A DNA stretch of 64,000 nucleotides from Mucilaginibacter sp. (GTDB lineage: Bacteria; Bacteroidota; Bacteroidia; Sphingobacteriales; Sphingobacteriaceae): the NCBI GenBank assembly GCA_028287895.1, contig JAQBOV010000017.1:1-64000 (forward strand). Direction: 5' to 3'. The translations under genes and the position numbers were made by a program. This document shows, piece after piece, positions 55,225 to 64,000 of the stretch. Below the pieces are notes generated by a model that made no database searches, was not told where the DNA came from, and saw only the letters and a program-made list of their open reading frames with translations. Each line of letters starts with the position of its first letter. Position 1 is the stretch's first letter.

Positions 55225-55665
55225 TTATTCAGCAACCTGATTGGTAATTAACCAATAAAAGCCCAGCTCAGACACGGCTTTTGCAAAACCCTCAAAATCA
55301 ACCGGTTTTACTACGTAACTATTAACACCAAGGTTATAACTTGTGATAATATCCTGTTCTTCTTTTGACGATGTCATAATCACTACCGGTATCGTCTTGG
55401 TATCTTCGTTTGATTTGATCTGCCTTAACACTTCAATACCATCCACTTTAGGCATTTTAATATCTAACAGAATTACTTTAGGCTTATTTTCTTTACTCCG
55501 GTTTGCAAAAGTTCCTTTTGAAAAAATAAAATCAAGTGCTTCCGCTCCATCTTTTACATGGATGAGCCTGTTAGCAAGATTTACTTTTTTTAAAGCCCTT
55601 ATGGTCATTTCTGCATCATGAGGGTTATCTTCAACTAATAAAATTTCTACGTAGCTGTCATTCAT
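55225..55665 (-). CDS. Single-domain response regulator (Rcp1/CheY-like)
   Basis: The 146-residue protein is a lone receiver domain with acidic residues near 12-13 ([10 protein letters not shown]), phosphoacceptor Asp68 ([13 protein letters not shown]), a Thr/Ser switch (IPVVIMTSS) and Lys in YVVKPVDF. I chose ATG 55665 over the upstream ORF start because [14 protein letters not shown] is the family start. It overlaps the sensor kinase gene by 8 bp, so the two are translationally coupled. It lacks an output domain and acts by protein contact. Confidence 0.92.
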   Translation of the reverse strand: MNDSYVEILLVEDNPHDAEMTIRALKKVNLANRLIHVKDGAEALDFIFSKGTFANRSKENKPKVILLDIKMPKVDGIEVLRQIKSNEDTKTIPVVIMTSSKEEQDIITSYNLGVNSYVVKPVDFEGFAKAVSELGFYWLITNQVAE

Positions 55666-57958
55666 AATTTGATTTTTTAGGTAAACTGAAATAAAATGTA
55701 GCGCCAATATTTTCTAAGCCTTCGGCCCAAATTCCTCCGTTATGTTTGTCAATTATTCGCTTAACCAAAGCCAGCCCCACCCCGGTTCCCTCAAATTCTT
55801 CCTGGGAATGCAGACGCTCAAACACACCAAACAATTTCCCGGCATAAGCGATATCAAAACCAACCCCATTATCCTTTACATAATAAATTGTTTGTGCTTG
55901 CTCATCCTTTGATCCGATTTCGATCTCGGGATTTTCTTTTTTTGATGAATATTTTATGGCATTACTTACCAGGTTGATTAAAACCTGTTTGATCATGCCC
56001 TGATCACCCTCCGCGGGCGACAATAAATCAATATTGATCCGGTAATCTTTATCAAGCTCATTTTGCAACAACTCATTGACTACGTTTGTCGCAAGCACTT
56101 GCATATCAACTTTTGTACGTATCAGTTCCTTTTTACCGAGACGCGAAAAAGAGAGCAGATCATCAATTAACTTCCCCATCATTTTTGCGTTTGTAATGAT
56201 GTTGCGAATGATCCGGTTTCCTTCGGTATCAAGATTTGCCTCATAATCCTCTTTCAGCATAATGGAATAACCACTGATAGCCCTTAGGGGTGTTCTCAGA
56301 TCATGCGAAACCGAATATGAAAATGCCTCAAGTTCTTTATTGGATGTTTCCAGTTGCAGCGTTCGGATAGCAACCTCTTTAACCCTTTCTTCCAGCTCAG
56401 CACTAATGACACGCTGTTCTTCTTCCAGTTTCTTCCGTTCAGTTATGTCACGTGTTATCTTGGCAAAACCGATCAGTTTCTTATCTTGATCATAAATTGC
56501 TGTATAAACGACGTCGGCCCAGAATTTTGAGCCGTTCTTTCTAACCCGCCAGCCTTCATCTTCCGCGCGTCCTTCTTTTGTCGCCTTTTCAAGTAATTGT
56601 TGTGATTTGTTGCTCTTTATATCTTCTTCTGTGAAAAAAGAAGACGAAGGTTTTCCCAATATCTCCTCTTCGGTGTACCCTTTTATCTTTTCAGCGCCCT
56701 TATTCCAAAGTATAACCCTGCCATTTGCATCGAGCATGATAATGGAATAGTCCTTTACCTCTTCAACAAGCAGAAGATATCGCTGCCGGGACACCCGAAG
56801 AACCTCCTCGGACATTTTCCTGAGTTTTATTTCTTCACTAAGCTTCAGTGTGCGTTCCCTCACTTTCTCCTCCAGTTCCTGTTGTGTTTGCTGCACATTC
56901 ACTGTCATTATATTAAATGCATGTGCCAGGTCTGCTAACTCGTCATTACGGTCCACATCAATAGAAATGGGCAGTAAATAATTTCCTTGTGATATAGCCG
57001 TTGCTGCAGCCGTTAGTTGATTCAACGGCCTTGTAATGTTACGGCTCATGATCCAGGCGGCAAAAATGCCGACGGATGTTAGTACCACACCAAAAATCGT
57101 TATCCAATTCATAAAACCCGATACACCTTCCATCATCCTTTGCTCTGAAAATTCAACCACTGTTAACCAATCGGTGTGAACAACATGTTGCGCTTTTGCA
57201 ATCATTACACCTCCGTCAGGTTTACTGTATTCGGTTAGATCATTTAGGTGATTCACTTTAATTGGTGGCCCCACAACAGGTTTGATCATATTTGTCCAAA
57301 GGCTTCCATCAGTATTTCCTATATAAAGTATTGCTCCGGCCCCCATAAGCTGCGATAGCTGATCTACTGCTTTGGGAGTAGCACGCAGTAACTGCCAGCA
57401 CATTACATATCCGAGAATATGTTTTTTCTCGGTTACGGCAGCAATGATGGGATAATACATGGAACCCCTCACGCTATATATTTTACCTACTTTGCTTGAA
57501 TCAGGATCAACATGTGTGAAAGCCAATACATCTTTTGTATTTACTTTCAGGTCAACTGTTGATTTAGCAGAACGGAGCACAGGCATTAGCTTCTGATCCA
57601 GTAATTCTATCAAAACCCAGGTACTGTCTCTATGTAACTTATCAAGTTCCTCAAGTGTTTCTTTACGGAATTCTTTTCCTGCTGATTTAAGACATTGTAT
57701 TACCGGATTTTTTGTAGCTGCAGTGTGGGTGGTCATTACCATAAATTGCGCCGATTGGCCAAGCATCGAACTTATCTGGCTGGTTACCGTATTGAGGCGA
57801 TCCTTGCCTATCGTTAAGGTGGCTTTCCTCAAACTGTAATAGTTTGCAAAACCATATATTACAATGGAGAAGAGCAAAAATGCACATATCAAAAGTGGCA
57901 GACGCTGCTGTATAGACAGGCGTTTAAATGAAAGAAGGTTGCTCCAGGTTCGGGTCAT
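55658..57958 (-). CDS. Membrane sensor histidine kinase with HAMP and PAS domains
   Basis: The 766-residue protein has a first membrane helix ([21 protein letters not shown]), a periplasmic sensor of about 230 residues (Cache-like by size) and a second helix. HAMP follows ([20 protein letters not shown]), then PAS/PAC ([20 protein letters not shown]), HisKA with phospho-His near 553 ([19 protein letters not shown]) and an ATPase domain ([21 protein letters not shown]). The signal is unknown. It heads the operon with the receiver and hybrid kinase genes. Confidence 0.93.
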   Translation of the reverse strand: MTRTWSNLLSFKRLSIQQRLPLLICAFLLFSIVIYGFANYYSLRKATLTIGKDRLNTVTSQISSMLGQSAQFMVMTTHTAATKNPVIQCLKSAGKEFRKETLEELDKLHRDSTWVLIELLDQKLMPVLRSAKSTVDLKVNTKDVLAFTHVDPDSSKVGKIYSVRGSMYYPIIAAVTEKKHILGYVMCWQLLRATPKAVDQLSQLMGAGAILYIGNTDGSLWTNMIKPVVGPPIKVNHLNDLTEYSKPDGGVMIAKAQHVVHTDWLTVVEFSEQRMMEGVSGFMNWITIFGVVLTSVGIFAAWIMSRNITRPLNQLTAAATAISQGNYLLPISIDVDRNDELADLAHAFNIMTVNVQQTQQELEEKVRERTLKLSEEIKLRKMSEEVLRVSRQRYLLLVEEVKDYSIIMLDANGRVILWNKGAEKIKGYTEEEILGKPSSSFFTEEDIKSNKSQQLLEKATKEGRAEDEGWRVRKNGSKFWADVVYTAIYDQDKKLIGFAKITRDITERKKLEEEQRVISAELEERVKEVAIRTLQLETSNKELEAFSYSVSHDLRTPLRAISGYSIMLKEDYEANLDTEGNRIIRNIITNAKMMGKLIDDLLSFSRLGKKELIRTKVDMQVLATNVVNELLQNELDKDYRINIDLLSPAEGDQGMIKQVLINLVSNAIKYSSKKENPEIEIGSKDEQAQTIYYVKDNGVGFDIAYAGKLFGVFERLHSQEEFEGTGVGLALVKRIIDKHNGGIWAEGLENIGATFYFSLPKKSNYE

Positions 57959-58490
57959 AACTTTATCTTATATACCATCCAGACTTAAAAGCAGCATAAA
58001 CTAAAACTTTTATACTGGTCTTGGAATTTCTGAACAGCAAAACTTTTGGATGTCCGCTTAGGTAAAATCCATTAACTTTTAACTATTTTTTAATTAATTA
58101 GAAGGATAACAGCCTCCGGATTATTAAAAAATTTTAGCATTAAAGTTAAATAATTAGGGTCTTTTAACAAATCTAATATTTATTTTTAGTTAATGCATAC
58201 CGTTTTATCACCCATTTTTAACAAAAATCAGATAAGCTGACAGACATTGTTAACTTATTATAATTAAATATTTGCGCAGAAATAGCTACGAGAGCTTTGT
58301 AAATCATTGTGACAAAGCAACCCATACCACAATGCTCAGTCAAACCGGCATGAGGAATTTACTCTTTTTCATCCTCGTGATTGATTACACGGAGTGTTTG
58401 TACCAGTAATACCGGCGATCGTCAACAATTTTTATTTTTTTTAAAATGTTTTCTAATGCCAATCGTCTCTACCTTTAAAGGAGAAACAAA
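57959..58490. other. AT-rich divergent intergenic region of 530 bp
   Basis: The stretch separates the minus-strand kinase operon from the plus-strand ECF sigma gene and must hold both promoters. An AAAGGAG ribosome site at 58478-58484 precedes the sigma start. No gene or RNA was recognised. Confidence 0.5.
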
Positions 58491-59063
58491 TTGATCACCG
58501 CCGTAATGCCCGAAGAAAAAAATACCCACATCATACAAGCAATAAAGGCGTATGGTAAGGGCTTGTTGGGCTTTATCCGCCGGAGAGTTAAAAACGACGC
58601 CGACGCCGAAGACATTCTGCAGGATGTTTGGTACCAGCTAAGCGCCGTTGTTAACGCAGAGCCTATTGAACAGACGGGCGCCTGGCTATACAGAGTGGCC
58701 ACTAACAAGATCATTGATAAGAACCGGAAAAAATCGGAAGAATTGTTTGACCTGAATCTGCCCGACGAACTGGATGACGACGAAGGCCCGGATTTCAGGG
58801 CGATCCTTTTGACGGAAGGCACTACCCCCGAAACCGAATATATACGCAACCTTTTTTGGGAGCAGTTATTTTTTGCGCTGGATGAATTGCCTGAAGAACA
58901 AAAACAGGTTTTTATATGGCAGGAACTCGATAATATTCCTTTTAATAAAATAGCACAACGCACAGGTGAAAATATACAAACGCTTGTGTCCAGAAAGCGT
59001 TATGCAGTGCTTCATCTGCGTAAACGGCTGAGACAGTTGTATGAAGAAATCACAGAATATTAA
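58491..59063 (+). CDS. ECF RNA polymerase sigma factor
   Basis: The 190-residue protein has region 2 (LGFIRRRVKNDADAEDILQD, with GAWLYRVATNKIIDKNRKK) and region 4 (DELPEEQKQVFIWQELDNIP with the helix-turn-helix FNKIAQRTGENIQTLVSRKR). A strong AAAGGAG ribosome site seven bases ahead supports the TTG start at 58491 over the ATG at 58506. It is followed 11 bp later by a membrane protein gene that may be its partner or target. No classical FecR-type anti-sigma is present. Confidence 0.92.
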   Translation: MITAVMPEEKNTHIIQAIKAYGKGLLGFIRRRVKNDADAEDILQDVWYQLSAVVNAEPIEQTGAWLYRVATNKIIDKNRKKSEELFDLNLPDELDDDEGPDFRAILLTEGTTPETEYIRNLFWEQLFFALDELPEEQKQVFIWQELDNIPFNKIAQRTGENIQTLVSRKRYAVLHLRKRLRQLYEEITEY

Positions 59064-59074
59064 AAATTAAAGAC

Positions 59075-59506
59075 ATGAGAGATACAAATTTTGAAAACTC
59101 AGCTTACAGACATCAGTTTGGCTTCAGAAAGAAATTCATTTTTATACCGTTTTTAGTTGCCGGCGCTTTGGCCCTGGTCAGCTATATAGTCATGGAGTTA
59201 TGGAACCATTTGCTTCCGGATATACTGCACACGGGAACCATTGATTTTTGGCAGGCCATGGGCTTATTTATCTTAGCCAAAATATTGTTCGGTTTTGGCG
59301 GCCGCGGGGGCCGCGGCGGAGCTCCATGGATGCGGCACCGCATGGAAAAATTCAAGAACATGAGCCCTGAAGAACAACAACGTTTCAGAGAAGAAATGCG
59401 TTCACGCTGCGGCAAATGGGGCAGGCATCGCGGTGGTTTTGATTGGGATCAGCCAGAAGTAAATACTTCAAAACCGGCAGAAGATGCTTCAAAACCTGTA
59501 GAATAA
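59075..59506 (+). CDS. Small membrane protein with Gly-rich linker, downstream of ECF sigma
   Basis: No named family is recognised. The 143-residue protein has two membrane segments (FIFIPFLVAGALALVSYIVM and FWQAMGLFILAKILFGF) and a GGRGGRGGAP linker. The helical tail FKNMSPEEQQRFREEMRSR resembles the periplasmic-stress (Spy/CpxP-like) MSPEE-RQRF pattern, and the end is acidic and disordered. It is co-transcribed with the sigma gene and might act as a membrane sensor or anti-sigma. Confidence 0.7.
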   Translation: MRDTNFENSAYRHQFGFRKKFIFIPFLVAGALALVSYIVMELWNHLLPDILHTGTIDFWQAMGLFILAKILFGFGGRGGRGGAPWMRHRMEKFKNMSPEEQQRFREEMRSRCGKWGRHRGGFDWDQPEVNTSKPAEDASKPVE

Positions 59507-59572
59507 AAAATATTAAAAATATGTCCAATTTGGACTTATTCGATAGTTATCAGGTTGTAAAAATATAAAGTA

Positions 59573-59788
59573 ATGGAAATATTAGTTTTTAAAACCAATG
59601 TAACCAGTAAGAAAAAGGTCAGTAAGGTTAGCGCCTTACTGACTTCTTTTCCAACTATTCAGCAATGGAATTTCGATCTGGATGATTGTGATAAAGTATT
59701 GCGTATTGTAGCTACCGATCTGCATCCCGGCTCGGTGGAATCACTTTTACATACCGCCGGTTTTAATTGCCAGTTGCTGGATTATTAA
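59573..59788 (+). CDS. Small HMA-like protein of unknown function
   Basis: The 71-residue protein has a ferredoxin-like pattern (MEILVFKTNVTSKKKVSKVS, then WNFDLDDCDKVLRIVATDL), similar in outline to heavy-metal-associated domains but without the CxxC metal site. It looks like a recurring small protein in Bacteroidota. It sits 66 bp behind the membrane protein gene and may belong to the same ECF-driven unit. Confidence 0.7.
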   Translation: MEILVFKTNVTSKKKVSKVSALLTSFPTIQQWNFDLDDCDKVLRIVATDLHPGSVESLLHTAGFNCQLLDY

Positions 59789-60150
59789 TTAATATTCGTC
59801 TGTTTTTTAGCTGACCGCATTATCCGCGCATTATGACAACTTCAAGGCGGTTATGCACTGCCCATACGACAGTTCGGTATGTTATAACTGCTCTTGATAT
59901 CACTCTGTTAAATATCCCCGCTTATTCGCTGTCCGAAGGCAAGCCGATTCGCCCTCAACCAACTCGTTGGCTGTACTATTGGTAGGTTGTTTTTATGTAT
60001 TTATAACCCGGATCAGGCGAATTTAACATGTTCACCCATGTAACTATTTTTTTTCTTTTACGTCCAATGGATGAATTAAAGCTTAAAGAAAATTTAACAT
60101 ATCGTTTATCTTGCTAATTTTGCAGCCCGATAAAGGTTTATAGAAACAAA
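59789..60150. other. Intergenic region of 360 bp with no clear gene
   Basis: Near 59910-59985 a plus-strand frame reads LNIPAYSLSEGKPIRPQPTR and WLYYW. This faintly recalls transposase C-termini but is too short to support a call. A -7-like promoter for the next gene is at 60115. Confidence 0.3.
60115..60122 (+). promoter_or_regulatory. -7 promoter element for the PAP2-like gene
   Basis: TAATTTTG is an exact TAnnTTTG match, 28 bp upstream of the GTG start at 60151. Confidence 0.5.
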
Positions 60151-60783
60151 GTGGCCCGACCAATTACTATTGCATTAAGAAACAACTGGAAACAGACCTG
60201 GAGCTCATCTCTGCAAAGGGCGCAGTTGATCATTGGCTCCATATTGATGTTCCTTATTTCCTGCATGCTTCCATCTTTTTTCAATCTTATTCAAAAAAGG
60301 GATGGACCTGTACTAAATGATTGGGTGTTGTCTGCAATACCTTCGCATAATGTTTCATGGGCTATTTTCACGCTAATATGGGGTATTGGATTTTATGCGC
60401 TATGGCGCGGAATAGAAAAGCCGGCAATTTATATAAACTATCTCTGGACGTTTATATTTGTTACCATACTTCGTGTATTAGCTATTAGCTTGGTTCCCCT
60501 TGATCCTCCTCCAGGGCTCATCGTTTTAACTGACCCGCTTACTGCAGTTTTTTACGGAAGAAGTACGATCACCAAAGACCTGTTTTTTTCCGGCCATACC
60601 TCAATCCTTTTTCTCGCATTTCTTTGCCTGGAGAAAAAATGGGATAAAATCCTGGCACTTACCGGCACCCTTATGGTAGCTTGCTTACTACTGGTGCAGC
60701 ATGTGCATTACACGATTGATGTGATAGCAGCCCCAATGATTATCTATCCGGTATACAGACTGGTTAAATACCTGCTTAGTTAG
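60151..60783 (+). CDS. PAP2/sphingomyelin-synthase-like membrane protein
   Basis: The 210-residue protein has about six membrane helices. The catalytic triad pattern of the sphingomyelin-synthase/PAP2 branch is visible: FFSGHTSILFLAFLC supplies one His and HVHYTIDVIAAPMI supplies another His and the Asp. It would move or remove lipid head groups, and sphingolipids are abundant in Sphingobacteriaceae. The first codon is GTG at 60151; no in-frame ATG precedes the conserved part. It is followed by hairpins facing the opposite strand. Confidence 0.8.
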   Translation: MARPITIALRNNWKQTWSSSLQRAQLIIGSILMFLISCMLPSFFNLIQKRDGPVLNDWVLSAIPSHNVSWAIFTLIWGIGFYALWRGIEKPAIYINYLWTFIFVTILRVLAISLVPLDPPPGLIVLTDPLTAVFYGRSTITKDLFFSGHTSILFLAFLCLEKKWDKILALTGTLMVACLLLVQHVHYTIDVIAAPMIIYPVYRLVKYLLS

Positions 60784-60814
60784 GCAACCATTCAACATAA
60801 ACGTACGTCCTGAC

Positions 60815-60940
60815 ATAAAAAAGCCCCCTACCTGGCGGCGGGGGGCTCAGCATGCCTTTATCAAGGGCATGCTAACCTAAACCTTATCACGAACTAATAA
60901 CGCAATTGCTTGTTAAGTAGTTTTACGTAACAGCGTTTTT
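60815..60940 (-). ncRNA. Candidate small RNA ending in a strong terminator
   Basis: On the minus strand two hairpins occur in tandem: AGCATGCC/GGCATGCT (60849-60873), then AGCCCCC/GGGGGCT (60822-60847) followed by six T. No gene on the minus strand would use this terminator. The upstream 70 nt are AU-rich and uncoding. A short transcript is the simplest explanation; the 5' end is guessed and no clear -7 motif was found. Confidence 0.4.
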
Positions 60941-60971
60941 ACTTTAGTATGATATTATCCGTTAAAAATAT

Positions 60972-61850
60972 ATGGAACTACAGGAAATTGAGCGTTTAAT
61001 TAAGATCAGCAAGGAACATCCCCTGATGCCTGAGACGTATATTCCCTGGCAGCAAGAGCCTATGGATAGTGATATTTTCATGCCCGAGGCCCTTACTTCA
61101 TTGCACGGACTTGAAATTTACGATACCCTCACACCTGTTCAAAAATTAGAACTTGGCCGGCACGAATTGGTACAGGTGATTGCATCGTATGCATGGGGCG
61201 AGTGTTTGTTCTGCCTTTTTATGACAAGGCATATACTAACACTGCCGCTCGATAATGTGGAACACCGCTTCCTGCTGAGAGAACTGATAGAAGAGTTCAG
61301 GCACCAGGAAATGTTTGGTCAGGCTATTAATAAATTAGGAGGCCGGCCTATAAAGCAATCACGGTTACATCATTTTTTTGGTAAATTCAGTAATAAATAT
61401 TTACCTGCTGATTATTTATTCATGGGCAGTGTGTCTGTAGAACTGGTGACCGATATTTACGGTAATTACGCCCGCAAAGCACCCAATATTTACCCTGTTC
61501 TGAAAAAAATGTTTGATCTGCATAATATTGAAGAAGCACGCCACATCGTTTTTACCAAAAATCTGTTAAAGGCATATGCAGCAAAGGCAGGTTATACTAA
61601 ACGCACATTATACAGCTATGTGATCCTGTTCAATATTCTATTCGTGCGTACTATGTATGTGAAAAAAGAAATATTTGAGCGCATCGGCCTTGAGAATTCC
61701 GACCAGGTATACAAACTGGCCGCTAAAAATTTCAAAACAAAATTTGCTGAGACATGCCTTAAAGATATTATCGGATTTGTAGATAGCTGGCGTGGCTTTA
61801 ACTCAGCAACCCGCTGGGCCTGGCGTTGGTTGTTGGAGGCAAAGGTTTGA
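60972..61850 (+). CDS. AurF-like diiron oxygenase family protein
   Basis: The 292-residue helical protein shows diiron ligand motifs of the AurF/ferritin-like N-oxygenase group: AWGECLFCLFMTRHI, EEFRHQEMFGQAI and HNIEEARHIVFTKNLL (ExxH pairs). AurF oxidises aryl amines to nitro groups. The substrate here is unknown and nothing adjacent suggests natural-product synthesis. It is a single gene followed by a 12-bp hairpin. Confidence 0.82.
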   Translation: MELQEIERLIKISKEHPLMPETYIPWQQEPMDSDIFMPEALTSLHGLEIYDTLTPVQKLELGRHELVQVIASYAWGECLFCLFMTRHILTLPLDNVEHRFLLRELIEEFRHQEMFGQAINKLGGRPIKQSRLHHFFGKFSNKYLPADYLFMGSVSVELVTDIYGNYARKAPNIYPVLKKMFDLHNIEEARHIVFTKNLLKAYAAKAGYTKRTLYSYVILFNILFVRTMYVKKEIFERIGLENSDQVYKLAAKNFKTKFAETCLKDIIGFVDSWRGFNSATRWAWRWLLEAKV

Positions 61851-61896
61851 TAAAACTATTTTGTCAGTGACGAGCACCGGGGCACTGGGAAGGGAG

Positions 61897-61945
61897 AAGA
61901 GAAATCTTGTACAAGCCTATAGGCATACTGCAAAAGATTTCTCTT
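61897..61945 (+). terminator. Hairpin downstream of the AurF-like gene
   Basis: AAGAGAAATCTT and AAGATTTCTCTT form a 12-bp perfect stem. A smaller GCCTATAGGC palindrome lies inside its loop. Confidence 0.6.
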
Positions 61946-62020
61946 TATAAACAAAGTAGTATTTTTGCTTTTTTTCAACTTTACAACCTTGCAGTAATTT
62001 CAACTTCGCAACATCTGTAG

Positions 62021-63019
62021 CTATACCTCTGCTACTTCCTTAACTACTCCCGGCCTGCCATTCTTAAAGGCAGCGCGTGGTTTGAGTCCAAGTAATTCGA
62101 ACATAGCCATATCGGTATCGAATGATGGGTTTGGCGTGGTCAATAGCTTCTCGCCGGCAAATATGGAATTTGCCCCGGCCATAAAGCAAAATGCTTGTTC
62201 CACCAAAGTCATTTCTGTGCGGCCTGCCGACAGGCGTACCACAGTTTTAGGCATAATGATACGTGTCGCTGCGATCATGCGAACCATATCCCAAACAGAT
62301 ACTCTTGGCTGATCGGCCAGCGGTGTACCTTTTACCGGAACCAATGCATTGATAGGAACAGATTCAGGATGTTTAGGCAGGTTTGAAAGCGTTTTCAGCA
62401 TCGATACACGGTCTTCCACTGTTTCGCCCAAACCTATGATCCCACCACTGCAGACAGTGATTTTAGCCTTACGTACGTGTTCTAACGTCTTCAGGCGATC
62501 ATCGTAAGAACGGGTAGTGATAATACGTTTATAATCATCTTCAGAGGTATCCAGGTTATGGTTATAGGCATATAAACCCGCATCGGCCAAACGCTGTGCC
62601 TGGCTTTCAGTAAGCATACCCAGGGTACAGCATACTTCCATGTCCAGGTCGTTCACTGCCTTTACCATTTCTATCACTTTATCAAAATCTTTGTTGTCAC
62701 GTACTTCACGCCAGGCAGCACCCATGCAAAGCCTGGAAGCTCCCCCGGCTTTTGCTTTTTCGGCAGCAGCAATTACTTCATTTTTCGGCATTATTGCATG
62801 CACATCCACCCCGGTATTGTAACGGGCAGCTTGCGGGCAATAAGCACAATCCTCGGGGCAGCCCCCCGTTTTAATAGATATCAGCGAACTGATCTGCACT
62901 TCTGAATAGTCCTTATTTTCACGGTGTATGGTTGCTGCCTCATAGATAAGGTCCAATAATGGTTTATGGTATATTTCAGCAATCTCTTCGTTTGTCCAGT
63001 TGTTTCTGATCTCTGTCAT
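62021..63019 (-). CDS. bioB: Biotin synthase
   Basis: The 332-residue radical SAM enzyme inserts sulfur into dethiobiotin. The [4Fe-4S] motif is Cys54-x3-Cys58-x2-Cys61 ([16 protein letters not shown]). Other BioB signatures are [26 protein letters not shown], and [11 protein letters not shown] with the Arg that ligates the [2Fe-2S] cluster. It stands alone; no other bio genes are adjacent. A TAAATTTG element lies 20 bp upstream of the ATG. Confidence 0.97.
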   Translation of the reverse strand: MTEIRNNWTNEEIAEIYHKPLLDLIYEAATIHRENKDYSEVQISSLISIKTGGCPEDCAYCPQAARYNTGVDVHAIMPKNEVIAAAEKAKAGGASRLCMGAAWREVRDNKDFDKVIEMVKAVNDLDMEVCCTLGMLTESQAQRLADAGLYAYNHNLDTSEDDYKRIITTRSYDDRLKTLEHVRKAKITVCSGGIIGLGETVEDRVSMLKTLSNLPKHPESVPINALVPVKGTPLADQPRVSVWDMVRMIAATRIIMPKTVVRLSAGRTEMTLVEQAFCFMAGANSIFAGEKLLTTPNPSFDTDMAMFELLGLKPRAAFKNGRPGVVKEVAEV

Positions 63020-63038
63020 TCGTATTGGGTTTAATATT

Positions 63039-63046
63039 CAAATTTA
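63039..63046 (-). promoter_or_regulatory. -7 promoter element of bioB
   Basis: The minus strand reads TAAATTTG, an exact TAnnTTTG match ending 19 bp before the bioB ATG. Confidence 0.5.
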
Positions 63047-63066
63047 TAGAAAAGCTTTATCTCCTG

Positions 63067-64000
63067 TTAATGATGATGCAATAAAAGCTTGGTAGCAAGC
63101 CAAAGTGGTAATAAAAACCCGGCGCAGTCGGTAAAAGTAGTAATAATGATGGATGAGGCCACGGCAGGGTCTATTCCTACCCTTTTTAGCACCAGCGGTA
63201 TGGATGAACCGGTTAAGCCGGCTATAACCAAATTTCCGGTCATCGCCAGAAATAAAACCAGCCCCAGCATAGGGTCGGCATCGTAAAATAAGGCGATCAG
63301 GAAAACGATAAATCCGTTAGCCGCCCCGTTCAGCAGACCTACAAGGAACTCCTTTATTACCGTATTGTACGCCTGGGCATCACTCAGGTCACTTAGCGAA
63401 ATACGCCTCACGGTTACCGCCAGGGATTGTGTAGCAGCGTTTCCACCCATACCTGCTATAATAGTCATATAGGCTGCTATCTGCGGAAGTAATGAAACGG
63501 TAGCATCAAAATGCCGGATAATCGAAGCGGCCAGGTAAGCAGTAGCTAAATTGATTACCAGCCAGGGCAAACGGCTTTTAACTGCAGCTTTCCAGTTACC
63601 GCTCAGTTCCTCATCTTCAGATACGCCCGATATCTTCAAAATGTCCTCGGTACTCTCCTGCTCCATTACGTCCATGATATCGTCAACCGTAACTCGACCC
63701 AGCAGCTTCATGTCATCGTCAACAACGGGTATTGTAGTTAGATTATATTGTGAGATTAACCCGGCAACATCTTCCTGGTCAAGATCAGCCTTGACATACA
63801 CAAAATCTTTATTAACAAGATCTTCTACCTTTGCATGGGCAGGAGCCTTTATAACGGACTTAATTGATAAAATTCCCTGTAAAATATTGGTGTCGTTCAC
63901 CACATAGATGGTATAAAACTCTTCCATTTCTTCCGACTGACGTATGATCTCATCCAAGGCATCTTTTTTATCAAGCTTGATATTTATCTTGATAACCTCT
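63067..64000 (-). CDS. mgtE: Magnesium transporter MgtE, partial
   Basis: The reading frame is open to the right edge, so the N-terminus lies outside the window. The visible part has a CBS pair (YTIYVVNDTNILQGILSIKS; TIPVVDDDMKLLGRVTVDDI). The MgtE membrane domain follows with GMGGNAATQSLAVTVRR, GAANGFIVFLIALFYDADPM and FTDCAGFLLPLWLA, ending in a His-rich tail. It is a Mg2+ channel gated by Mg2+ binding to the CBS and N domains. Confidence 0.93.
   Translation of the reverse strand, partial: EVIKINIKLDKKDALDEIIRQSEEMEEFYTIYVVNDTNILQGILSIKSVIKAPAHAKVEDLVNKDFVYVKADLDQEDVAGLISQYNLTTIPVVDDDMKLLGRVTVDDIMDVMEQESTEDILKISGVSEDEELSGNWKAAVKSRLPWLVINLATAYLAASIIRHFDATVSLLPQIAAYMTIIAGMGGNAATQSLAVTVRRISLSDLSDAQAYNTVIKEFLVGLLNGAANGFIVFLIALFYDADPMLGLVLFLAMTGNLVIAGLTGSSIPLVLKRVGIDPAVASSIIITTFTDCAGFLLPLWLATKLLLHHH

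Noticed and set aside
59910..59985. Transposase-like C-terminal fragment (KPIRPQPTRWLYYW)
   Set aside because: Only about 25 residues resemble a transposase end; there are no terminal repeats or other domains, so an IS call is not supported.

Overview
The window comes from a Bacteroidota chromosome, most probably the Sphingobacteriaceae (a Mucilaginibacter- or Pedobacter-like soil or plant bacterium; the genus is inference). The reasons are a SusC/SusD pair, several candidate promoters with the Bacteroidota -7 motif TAnnTTTG, weak Shine-Dalgarno sequences, many lipoproteins, a cysteine-type sulfatase, GH105-type pectin enzymes and moderate GC content. Most of the sequence is ordinary chromosome with scattered gene relics. 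There is no prophage, CRISPR array, rRNA operon or intact insertion sequence.

Layout. 1-2.5 kb: DoxX relic, Tat/lipoprotein hemerythrin and chromate transporter. 2.4-5.7 kb: the minus-strand thrS-infC-rpmI-rplT operon. 5.9-16.8 kb: housekeeping and accessory genes (LutA-like Fe-S protein, lone PstS, two UMF1-family MFS paralogs flanking a serine hydrolase, HAD phosphatase, diheme cytochrome, racemase, Gfo/Idh oxidoreductase, Dps) plus a DinB-like relic. 17-22 kb: a zinc-less Fpg-like glycosylase, PncC/CinA, an SDR relic with a large internal deletion, a DUF892 protein, a short ModE-type regulator next to a 30-bp perfect palindrome resembling a ModE operator, a decayed antitoxin/PIN-toxin pair and tRNA-Leu(UAG). 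22-27 kb: envelope sugar genes (sugar transferase, methyltransferase relic, kdsD-like, kdsA), hscB and tRNA-Leu(CAA).

27-35.5 kb is the most interesting locus. A minus-strand operon appears to run susC, susD, two small membrane proteins, a sterol-desaturase-family hydroxylase, an arylsulfatase and a rhodanese relic. About 255 bp upstream of susC, just behind a good -7 motif, lies a 27-codon ORF ending in four consecutive Cys codons. It looks like a cysteine-sensing leader peptide. A sulfate-ester scavenging system attenuated by cysteine supply is the strongest candidate here for an undescribed system.

36-49.5 kb: a basic Lys/Ala-rich protein, DUF1015, YjbQ, a GMC oxidoreductase/TIM-barrel/ThuA sugar-catabolic group, two surface lipoproteins (one metzincin-like), and a pectin-type pair (a 1002-aa double right-handed-helix plus propeller protein and a GH105 hydrolase). 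49.5-52.8 kb: a DGPF/YciI protein with an ECF42-like sigma factor, a TfoX-N protein, an AhpD-like protein and an NTF2-like protein. 52.9-58 kb: a sensor kinase/response regulator/REC-PAS-kinase signalling operon. 58.5-64 kb: an ECF sigma factor with two small downstream genes, a PAP2/sphingomyelin-synthase-like membrane protein, a candidate minus-strand small RNA, an AurF-like diiron protein, bioB and a partial mgtE running off the right edge.
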